This document shows positions 1 to 5,404 of a stretch of 5,404 nt of DNA, piece after piece. A model generated the notes under the pieces. It had not been told where the DNA came from and did no database searches. It was given only the letters and a program-made list of their open reading frames with translations. The position numbers were made by a program, and so were the translations under genes. Position 1 is the stretch's first letter. Each line of letters opens with the position of its first letter. Origin of the DNA: Candidatus Melainabacteria bacterium (GTDB taxonomy: Bacteria > Cyanobacteriota > Vampirovibrionia > Obscuribacterales > Obscuribacteraceae); the NCBI GenBank assembly GCA_016209785.1, contig JACQVM010000400.1, forward strand, positions 1 through 5,404, in the 5' to 3' direction.

Positions 1-349
1 CTACCATGAATTAAATGGACTGGCCAGCTTTTTCCCGGCAATTGTTAATTGTCAAATCTTGGTCAAAGAGTGCCAAGGACAAGTTGAGTTTCTCAGGCGT
101 GTGGTACCAGGTGGGGCTAGCCGTAGCTACGGCATTCAGGTAGCAAGAATGTCCGGACTACCACAAGAAGTTATTGATCGGGCACAAAACCTGATTACCC
201 AAATGGAACGTAAGAGTGCTGCTAGCAAAGTCTTGGATGGACCAAGGTTGCGAAATATCTCGCTGACGGAGGTTATGCAGTTATCCTTATTTGCTCCGGA
301 TGGAGATAATAAGGTAGTCTCTGGACTTTCCAATGCCAATGAGAAGTGA
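1..349 (+). CDS. mutS: DNA mismatch repair protein MutS, C-terminal end (5' partial)
   Basis: MutS recognises base mismatches and small loops and, through its ATPase, recruits MutL and the rest of the repair machinery in the cytoplasm. Only the last 115 codons are present; the reading frame is open from base 2 and enters from the left edge. The visible part begins with YHEL, the end of the MutS THYHEL segment in the ATPase domain. It continues with the very conserved stretch VVPGGASRSYGIQVARMSGL and the following PQEVIDRA helix. A TTG at 59 could be mistaken for a start, but conserved MutS sequence runs upstream of it, so it is internal. A beta-clamp-binding motif (QLSLF) lies 19 residues before the stop. 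The protein ends soon after it, without the PLEALN-type helical segment that forms the tetramerisation domain in many MutS proteins. The family assignment is secure. MutS2 is less likely because of the clamp motif and because no Smr domain follows. Confidence 0.96.
   Translation, partial: YHELNGLASFFPAIVNCQILVKECQGQVEFLRRVVPGGASRSYGIQVARMSGLPQEVIDRAQNLITQMERKSAASKVLDGPRLRNISLTEVMQLSLFAPDGDNKVVSGLSNANEK
278..292 (+). other. Beta-clamp-binding motif in MutS (QLSLF)
   Basis: The five codons encode Q-L-S-L-F, a near-perfect match to the bacterial sliding-clamp-binding pentapeptide consensus QL(S/D)LF. It lies in the flexible C-terminal tail, after the charged helix that follows the ATPase domain, where MutS proteins normally carry this motif. 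It would tether MutS to the replication sliding clamp DnaN. The motif is seen directly; its role is inferred from the family. Confidence 0.8.
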
Positions 350-376
350 CTTAAGCTGAGGCAGGTTGAGCAGCAC

Positions 377-383
377 AAAAAGG
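377..383 (+). promoter_or_regulatory. Weak ribosome binding site for the TPR gene
   Basis: The purine run AAAAAGG ends 10 bases before the ATG at 394. It contains only part of the Shine-Dalgarno core (AAGG), so it is a weak site. It still supports the ATG at 394, because this start gives a complete signal peptide while the next in-frame ATG (474) would cut into its hydrophobic core. The site lies in the 44-bp gap after mutS. No convincing separate promoter was found in that gap, so read-through from mutS is plausible. Confidence 0.4.
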
Positions 384-393
384 CCGGTACAGT

Positions 394-531
394 ATGGTAG
401 AAGTTTACAAAAGACAGGACTCGAGATCAGGCAAAGACAGAAGACGCGCTGCAATTTTGTGCTTGTTGCTTATGGGCTTACCCGTCGCAGGTACCCCGTC
501 TATGATTATGCCTTGTCAAGCTGCACGAGCA
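394..531 (+). other. Predicted signal peptide of the TPR protein
   Basis: Residues 1-46 show the three parts of a Sec signal: a long polar and basic n-region ending in RRR, a hydrophobic stretch (AAILCLLLMGLPVAG) and a c-region ending in A-R-A before A47. The n-region is longer than usual, so an uncleaved membrane anchor is possible. C41 is preceded by M-P, which does not fit a lipobox, so a lipoprotein is unlikely. Confidence 0.65.
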
Positions 532-2766
532 GCATCTTCTGGTGTCAAAGGAGAGCCAACTGGGCTGGGCCTGGATGCCAGGACGCTTAAGCTCGTCAAT
601 CAAGGAAACTGGCCGGCTGTTGTGGAGAGGCTCGAGGGACTTACCGCTAAACCCACTGCAGTATCTCGCTTGAATGTCTGGCTAGCGTTTGCCTATCTCT
701 TTCTGGGAAAGTGTGACAAGTTAGCCAAGAGCGCTCAAACCAGTGCATCGCAACCGGCAGGACCAGAAGGTAAGCTTGTTCAAGATCTGGTGTTGGTCTT
801 TAGCGACACCTGCCAGACTAAGCTTGATGATGCGGAGAAGATACTTGCCTTACTGCCTGCATCGACAGGGGAAGACCCGCTGGTAAATCTTGCCAAGGCA
901 GTGGTGGCAGGTAAACGTGGGCAAGCCGCTTCAGCTGTGACATTTTGTGAGAAGGCTGTTGAGCTTGCGCCAGGTTTTGGCTGGGCATGGAGAACTATTG
1001 GTTATCTTCAGTCACGTTGGCTCAAGGATAATGTGCATGCCGAGGACTCCTTTAAGAAGGCCCTTAAGATAGAGCCCAATTGCCCTGAAGTCCGAGATAT
1101 GCTTGTTGACCTTTATCTTGTGCGTAATGACTTTGATCGAGCTATTGATGTCGCGACAGGTGGTATTAGGAGCAATGCAGCAGATGCTGGCAATTATTAT
1201 CGGTTGGCCCAAATTTACACTCAACAATGGCGCCTGAGAGAAGCGCTCCAGCAGCTTAATCGAGGACTGGCTGTCAAAGCTAGTGATCCTCGTCTGCATA
1301 GAGTTAAGTCCAACATACTACGCTGTCAAGGAGATCTAAATGAAGCTATTGCCGAACAAAAGATTGCTGTCGAACTAAGTGAGAACAAAGTATTTGATCT
1401 CATTGAATTGGCCAACCTTAACTTGCTGGCTGGAAACGTCAATCGAGCGGCCGACAGCCTTAAGGAAGCGCTCAAGATTGAGCCTGGCAACAAGACTGCG
1501 TTTCAAAAGCTTGTCCAAATATTAGAGCAAGAAAGGCTCTATGCAGATCTAGTTAAGCAGTACAGCCAGCAGATTCAGATTAGTCCTAAAGATGCCTCAG
1601 CGCATCTAGGATTAGCAAGAGCATTGAAGGCAACCGGTAAGCTGGATGAGGCGGCAGTCCAGTTCAAGGAAGCTGCCAATTTAGAGTTAGCCAACCCTCA
1701 ACCCCACCGGGAGCTAGCAGCAATATACATAGGCAAGAAAGACTTTGCCGGTGCAGCTAAAGAGTATACACGTGCCTTGAATGTTAACCCAACTTCCGTA
1801 GAAGATCTTGTGGCGCTGGGCTTTTGTTATGCTGAAAATGATGACTATTTGCAGGCCGAGACAGCCTTCGTAACCGCAATAGCATTGCAGCAACTAACGC
1901 AGCTTACCGGGACTAGCTCAAAGAGCCAGTTGGTGGATGTGATGAGATCTCTTGCGGTGCTGTTTTTAACTGAAGGAAGATACTCAGAAGCCTGCAATCA
2001 GTTTGAGGCAATTTGCTCTTCACCTAAAGCTCAGCCACAAGATAAGTTTCTTTTGCGTCAAGCCAAAGCCTTACGGGACAGGACCAGCTCCTCCGTTGGG
2101 GATCTGACGGCTGACTACGAAAAGCTGCCTGATGATCAGAAGATAGCTAATAGGCTGGAGCTTGTTGACACGCTTTTAAGGCTCAATCAGTCCCCGCTGG
2201 CAGAGACCTTGATTTTACAAATCCAAGAGGGCAAGGCAGATGGTCAGCGGCTTTCTGCTTTGTCCAGGTTGCATCTTCTCAAAGGTAATCTCAGCGCTGC
2301 TGAAGATGCAGCATCTAAAGCAACAGCGGTCAGCAATGAAGAGCCAGCAAGAATTGCCGAGTCTTACCTTGTGCTCGCCGAGATACAATTGGCAAAGGGT
2401 GATATTGCTAAGGCTTCAGCCACAGCAGCTCATGCGCTTGAGCTCAGTCCAAAGTCTTTTGCAGCCTATGAGGTGTTGGGTCGCATTTATCTAAGAAAAG
2501 GAGAGGTAGGTGAGGCAATTGACGCTGCCAAGAAAGCCCTGGAGGTAAACCCATATCATACGCCTTCATATATGGTGATTGGGGATGCTGAGGCGGTTAA
2601 GGGAAACTTCAAAAAGGCGCTTGCCAGTTATAAAAATGCCTCTGATCTTTATCCTGGCTGGCTGCCTGCCCACAAGTCGTTGCTGGCAATGTACCGTAAA
2701 CTGTCTCTCAAGGACCAAGCAAGCAAAGAAGAAGAGCAAATTGCTCAAAAGGAAAAGCAGCAATAG
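394..2766 (+). CDS. Exported tetratricopeptide-repeat (TPR) protein
   Basis: This is a 790-residue protein made almost entirely of TPR helical hairpins, a fold that binds other proteins; no catalytic domain is visible. The N-terminus has a basic region (K13 to R18), a hydrophobic core (about residues 19-33) and an ARA-A site near residue 46, which together look like a Sec signal peptide. The mature protein would then act outside the cytoplasm. Residues about 162-502 hold roughly ten consecutive TPR units with typical endings such as KKALKIEPN, KEALKIEPGN and TRALNVNPTS. Residues about 503-615 are irregular. A second array follows at about 618-756, with a partial unit to the C-terminus, which is charged and rich in K, E and Q. 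The gene starts 44 bp after mutS on the same strand and converges on the SGNH gene. By analogy with AlgK or the TPR parts of BcsC and PelB it could be an envelope or polysaccharide-export scaffold, but the sequence does not prove this. The exact function is unknown. Confidence 0.92.
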   Translation: MVEVYKRQDSRSGKDRRRAAILCLLLMGLPVAGTPSMIMPCQAARAASSGVKGEPTGLGLDARTLKLVNQGNWPAVVERLEGLTAKPTAVSRLNVWLAFAYLFLGKCDKLAKSAQTSASQPAGPEGKLVQDLVLVFSDTCQTKLDDAEKILALLPASTGEDPLVNLAKAVVAGKRGQAASAVTFCEKAVELAPGFGWAWRTIGYLQSRWLKDNVHAEDSFKKALKIEPNCPEVRDMLVDLYLVRNDFDRAIDVATGGIRSNAADAGNYYRLAQIYTQQWRLREALQQLNRGLAVKASDPRLHRVKSNILRCQGDLNEAIAEQKIAVELSENKVFDLIELANLNLLAGNVNRAADSLKEALKIEPGNKTAFQKLVQILEQERLYADLVKQYSQQIQISPKDASAHLGLARALKATGKLDEAAVQFKEAANLELANPQPHRELAAIYIGKKDFAGAAKEYTRALNVNPTSVEDLVALGFCYAENDDYLQAETAFVTAIALQQLTQLTGTSSKSQLVDVMRSLAVLFLTEGRYSEACNQFEAICSSPKAQPQDKFLLRQAKALRDRTSSSVGDLTADYEKLPDDQKIANRLELVDTLLRLNQSPLAETLILQIQEGKADGQRLSALSRLHLLKGNLSAAEDAASKATAVSNEEPARIAESYLVLAEIQLAKGDIAKASATAAHALELSPKSFAAYEVLGRIYLRKGEVGEAIDAAKKALEVNPYHTPSYMVIGDAEAVKGNFKKALASYKNASDLYPGWLPAHKSLLAMYRKLSLKDQASKEEEQIAQKEKQQ
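877..1899 (+). repeat. First TPR array, about ten units
   Basis: This stretch encodes residues about 162-502, in which a 34-residue period can be followed by eye. Units begin near residues 162, 195, 230, 265, 299, 333, 367, 401, 435 and 469. Most keep the TPR pattern of small residues at positions 8 and 20, a hydrophobic or aromatic residue near 24, alanine near 27 and often proline near 32. The similarity is at the protein level; the DNA copies are diverged, so this is an old repeat family and not a recent tandem duplication. Confidence 0.8.
2245..2661 (+). repeat. Second TPR array, about four units
   Basis: This stretch encodes residues about 618-756. Units begin near residues 618, 655, 689 and 723, with consensus-like ends such as AHALELSPKS, KKALEVNPYH and KNASDLYPGW. 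A further partial unit runs to the C-terminus. About 115 irregular residues separate it from the first array, which suggests two superhelical domains joined by a degenerate or differently folded segment. Confidence 0.75.
2734..2746 (-). terminator. Possible weak terminator of the minus-strand operon
   Basis: GAGCAAATTGCTC is a perfect 6-bp inverted repeat around one central base. As RNA it could form a 5-bp stem with a 3-base loop. Read on the minus strand it lies 27 bp past the stop of the SGNH gene and is followed by a T-rich run (TTCTTCTTTG). That is the arrangement of an intrinsic terminator, but the stem is short and the T run is interrupted. It sits inside the coding end of the convergent TPR gene, so it may be chance. 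Confidence 0.25.
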
Positions 2767-2772
2767 GGGTTG

Positions 2773-4020
2773 TTAGAGAGATTGTCCATCACGAGCTAGT
2801 TGCCGGGAAGATGATGATGGACGCTGAAGTGTCACGACAAGAGTCCTCACGCTCAGAATCTTTCTTACTAAAGCGTCAACAAACTTCTTGCCACCTCTGG
2901 CGTTCATATGTGATGTGTCGTAGAAGTCTTCTGTGACAAACTGCGCACCATGATTAAGATCGACCAGTGGACACTGCCAGCGGGCAGCAGCTTGCTCAAG
3001 ATAAGCAATGTACTTATCGTAGGAGCCTTTTGGCATGAGTGTCATGTTGGCTGCCGTAAGGGGCATATTAACGATGACTACCTCTATGCCGCAGTTTTTG
3101 CACAGGAGAAGAAGCTTATCGAGAAACATGCTTTGCACGGCAAATAACTGTTCGTTAGCTGTGCGATAGCGCTTCCGATATTCTTTGGAATTATCTTCAT
3201 AAGAGTAGGGCTGATGAGTTTTTACGATAAACATGCCCTCCTCAACTTCAGAACGTAAGTTGCTGGGCATGTTCTTGGAAAGATCTAGGGTATTGAGCAG
3301 ACTTTCTGAACAAACGTGTTGAGCAACTGGTCCGAGTCTCTCCTTAAGTGCTTGGGCCAGCACAACTTGGATGTCTAGTTTCTTTCCCCACAGATAGACA
3401 GTCTTGCCAAAGAAGTAATCAAAACGTTGCCAAATTTGAGGCATGGCCAGTGCCACTATGTCATCAATACTGGTGAAACGCTTAAGATAACGGAATGCCG
3501 GCGTTCCACCTGCACAACGTACACCGTTATCGATAAAGTCACGCAACGACAAGGCGAGGATAATGACCTGTGGCTGCCGCTTGAGGGATACCAGCGCCCT
3601 GGCTACTATGTAGTCATCCGAAACCATGGCTCCAGGCAGAGAAAAATTAAAGCAGGGGGCTCCACCAAGCCCAAGTCGCTGAGAGAGTACCTGCTCCATG
3701 TATACAGATCGGTGATGATGGACATAATCAAGATCTTTATTAAGAACATCTGCATCAAGACGTGACACGGGATGCATAACAAGCGATGAACCAAGAACAA
3801 CAATTTTAGGAGGCGACTTCTGCTCCCGATATTCGTGCATGGCCCACCACACCCAGGTGTGGGCTGCAGGCAGGCTTTCAGGATCAACTGTGGCTAAAGG
3901 CCGTGTAGCAAGTAGAAGTCCATTGAGCAAAAGCAGGAAAACAACAGCTAAACTGATGTGGCTTGTAATTACGCTTGTCCAAAGCATGTTGGTATTGTTG
4001 CGGTCTGATGGCAGAGGCAT
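2773..4020 (-). CDS. Membrane-anchored SGNH/GDSL-like protein, partner of the MBOAT acyltransferase
   Basis: A 415-residue protein with a short cytoplasmic N-terminus, one hydrophobic helix (about residues 15-40) and a large domain predicted to lie outside the cytoplasmic membrane. The SGNH signs are a beta strand ending in IVVLGSSL (block I, candidate nucleophile S79), a glycine in FSLPGAM (G130, block II) and a late D368-T-S-H371 (block V, candidate catalytic Asp and His). The usual block III GxND is not seen; the equivalent strand reads ILALSLRDFIDN. By analogy with AlgJ/AlgX, WssI and DltD it should take the acyl group delivered by the MBOAT protein and place it on a glycan; a deacylase role is the alternative. 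It may belong to a DUF1574-like group, recalled from memory. The ATG at 4020 is 3 bp after the MBOAT stop. No clear Shine-Dalgarno sequence is present, so translation is probably coupled. The Ser- and Arg-rich tail (about 400-415) looks disordered. Confidence 0.82.
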   Translation of the reverse strand: MPLPSDRNNTNMLWTSVITSHISLAVVFLLLLNGLLLATRPLATVDPESLPAAHTWVWWAMHEYREQKSPPKIVVLGSSLVMHPVSRLDADVLNKDLDYVHHHRSVYMEQVLSQRLGLGGAPCFNFSLPGAMVSDDYIVARALVSLKRQPQVIILALSLRDFIDNGVRCAGGTPAFRYLKRFTSIDDIVALAMPQIWQRFDYFFGKTVYLWGKKLDIQVVLAQALKERLGPVAQHVCSESLLNTLDLSKNMPSNLRSEVEEGMFIVKTHQPYSYEDNSKEYRKRYRTANEQLFAVQSMFLDKLLLLCKNCGIEVVIVNMPLTAANMTLMPKGSYDKYIAYLEQAAARWQCPLVDLNHGAQFVTEDFYDTSHMNARGGKKFVDALVRKILSVRTLVVTLQRPSSSSRQLARDGQSL

Positions 4021-4023
4021 TTC

Positions 4024-5404
4024 TTAAAACTGGAAGTAAATGAAGCGTGGTGAGGTGTCAGGAGAGAAGACCAACAAAAGTCCTACAACTATGGTCATGT
4101 AGACAGCTTTGAGTGCCTTGGGGAAGGCTGGCTTTTGCTCTAGCTGTGACCACCAGTGCCCTACTAGTTGTCCGGCAAACAATAAGATGAGCACACATGG
4201 CAGAAGAAGGAAAATAACCGGATTAGAGGTTGCCGCTATAGTCAGGCTCCATGGACTTGTTGTCTGGGACGTGCCCGACAGAAAACACAGCTTAGCCAGA
4301 ATTTCCAAGGCAGATTTGATGGTGTCTGCCCTAAAGAAGACCCAGCCAAGGCAGACAAGATGAAATGTCAGGATCACAGAGGCGATATGAAAAACCTTTG
4401 TGGTGCCGACTTTGGCAAGCCAGTCGATGCAGGCAGTGAAGCGCTGATACTCTTTATGCAGAACTAAGAGCACTCCTTGATAGGCACCCCATACCACAAA
4501 ATGCATGGCGGCTCCGTGCCATAATCCTCCTAGAATCATTGTAATTAACAGATTGCGATAGTTGAAAAGCTTTGAGCCCTTACTGCCACCCAAAGGAATA
4601 AAAAGGTAGTCCCTGAGCCAGGTAGACAGTGATATGTGCCAGCGGTGCCAAAACTCCGATATTGAGCCGGCCAGATAAGGCAGATTGAAGTTTGGCGGAA
4701 CTTTGAAGCCAAGCATAAGTGCTGAGCCACGTGCAATATCTGTGTAGCCAGAAAAATCAAAGTAAATCTGAAAAGCAAAAGCATAGACAGCCAGCCACAT
4801 ATCTACACTGCTTAACAGGTAAGGATGTTGGAAGGCGCTTTGAACTACAACTGCCAGGTTGTCGGCAAACAAAACTTTCTTAAAGAGTCCAAAAAGAATT
4901 AAATGAGCTCCTTCCTCAAACTTGTCCATCTCAAAATGCTTGGCTAGCGAAAGTTGTGGAATAAAATCCTGATAGCGTTTAATCGGGCCAGCAATCTGGG
5001 TTGGGAAAAAGCTGGCAAAAAGGGCAAATGCTGGAAAGGATTTAACTGGGGCACCACCTTTGTACACCTCAGAGATGTAATGGATAAACTCAAATACAAA
5101 GAAAGAAATTCCCAAGGGCAAGATAATTTCCCACGGAAAGGCAAGAAGATGAGCTCCGGTAGGCGCCAGCATGCCATTGGCTAAATCAAGGGTAAAGTAA
5201 GCGTATTTAAAATATCCAAGAATAACAAGGTTGGCCGCAATAGCCACAACCAAGAGTGCTTTGCGGTTGCGATTACTATGGTGAATTGCAAGACCAAAGA
5301 AATAATTGATGAGCGTCAAACCAAGAATCAAAAGCCCATAAACAGGCTTCCAACTCATATAAAAGATATAGCTTGCCACCAGCAGCAGTGGCGTACGAAA
5401 CTTC
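4024..5404 (-). CDS. MBOAT-family membrane O-acyltransferase, AlgI-like (5' partial)
   Basis: A polytopic membrane enzyme that transfers acyl groups, usually acetyl, across the cytoplasmic membrane for O-acylation of an exported polymer. About 459 codons are visible, with many hydrophobic helices. AlgI-type landmarks, numbered from the GTG at 5379, are AGPI (130-133), FQIYFDFSGYTDIARG (about 203-218), EFWHRWHISLSTWLRDY (242-258), IPLGG, GGLWHGA with the invariant catalytic histidine H288, GWVFFRAD (345-352) and the terminal FIYFQF. The frame stays open past this GTG to the window edge, encoding KFRTPLLL directly before VASYIFYMSWKP. AlgI-like proteins have the same kind of leucine-rich segment before their SYxFYxxW motif, so the true start lies off the right end and roughly 30 residues are missing. 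It is the upstream gene of a two-gene unit with the SGNH gene. The acyl donor and the acceptor polymer cannot be told from the sequence. Confidence 0.95.
   Translation of the reverse strand, partial: KFRTPLLLVASYIFYMSWKPVYGLLILGLTLINYFFGLAIHHSNRNRKALLVVAIAANLVILGYFKYAYFTLDLANGMLAPTGAHLLAFPWEIILPLGISFFVFEFIHYISEVYKGGAPVKSFPAFALFASFFPTQIAGPIKRYQDFIPQLSLAKHFEMDKFEEGAHLILFGLFKKVLFADNLAVVVQSAFQHPYLLSSVDMWLAVYAFAFQIYFDFSGYTDIARGSALMLGFKVPPNFNLPYLAGSISEFWHRWHISLSTWLRDYLFIPLGGSKGSKLFNYRNLLITMILGGLWHGAAMHFVVWGAYQGVLLVLHKEYQRFTACIDWLAKVGTTKVFHIASVILTFHLVCLGWVFFRADTIKSALEILAKLCFLSGTSQTTSPWSLTIAATSNPVIFLLLPCVLILLFAGQLVGHWWSQLEQKPAFPKALKAVYMTIVVGLLLVFSPDTSPRFIYFQF

Noticed and set aside
366..396. Promoter-like pair TTGAGC and TACAGT spaced by 16 bases upstream of the TPR gene
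   Set aside because: Both boxes match the consensus poorly, and the predicted transcription start would fall after the ATG at 394, inside the gene.
366..590. Plus-strand open frame of 74 codons overlapping the start of the TPR gene
   Set aside because: It overlaps the signal-peptide region of the TPR gene in another frame, and its composition does not look like a protein; the TPR frame explains the region.
1054..1488. Similar DNA segments encoding KKALKIEP and KEALKIEP as a possible direct repeat
   Set aside because: The likeness is explained by the TPR consensus at protein level; codons differ, so it is not a recent DNA duplication.
2755..2777. Possible hairpin AGCAA / TTGTT around the TPR stop codon as a bidirectional terminator
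   Set aside because: The stem is only 5 bp with one G-U pair, and no T run follows on either strand.
3427..3765. Plus-strand open frame of 112 codons
   Set aside because: It lies wholly antisense to the well-supported SGNH gene, its product resembles nothing I recognise and it has no ribosome binding site; it is a shadow frame.
4545..4784. Second minus-strand open frame of 79 codons inside the MBOAT gene
   Set aside because: The MBOAT frame here encodes the conserved EFWHRWHIS and YFDFSGYTD motifs; the other frame is a shadow.

Overview
This is a compact bacterial window with four genes and almost no intergenic DNA. The left half is on the plus strand: the 3' end of mutS (mismatch repair), then a 790-residue exported tetratricopeptide-repeat (TPR) protein after a 44-bp gap. 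The right half is on the minus strand: a membrane-bound O-acyltransferase (MBOAT/AlgI type) whose 5' end lies beyond the right edge, followed after 3 bp by a membrane-anchored SGNH/GDSL-like protein. The two halves meet tail to tail, with only 6 bp between the stop codons.

The MBOAT and SGNH genes are clearly a pair. In known systems (AlgI with AlgJ/AlgX, WssH with WssI, DltB with DltD) the MBOAT protein moves an acyl group across the cytoplasmic membrane, and an SGNH-like protein attaches it to a glycan or envelope polymer outside the membrane. This pair is therefore best read as an O-acylation module for a cell-surface or secreted polysaccharide. The substrate cannot be read from this window. 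The TPR protein also appears to be exported and could act as an envelope scaffold, but its opposite orientation gives no operon link to the acylation pair. mutS looks like an unrelated housekeeping neighbour.

The window suggests a free-living bacterium with an elaborate envelope and balanced base composition. The style of the MBOAT and SGNH proteins and the long exported TPR protein bring to mind the Cyanobacteria/Melainabacteria (Vampirovibrionia) lineage. That is an impression from memory, not a demonstrated assignment. No RNA gene, mobile element, CRISPR array or convincing promoter was seen, and no non-coding stretch exceeds 44 bp. The region looks like ordinary chromosome; the acylation pair with its divergent SGNH protein is the most interesting part.
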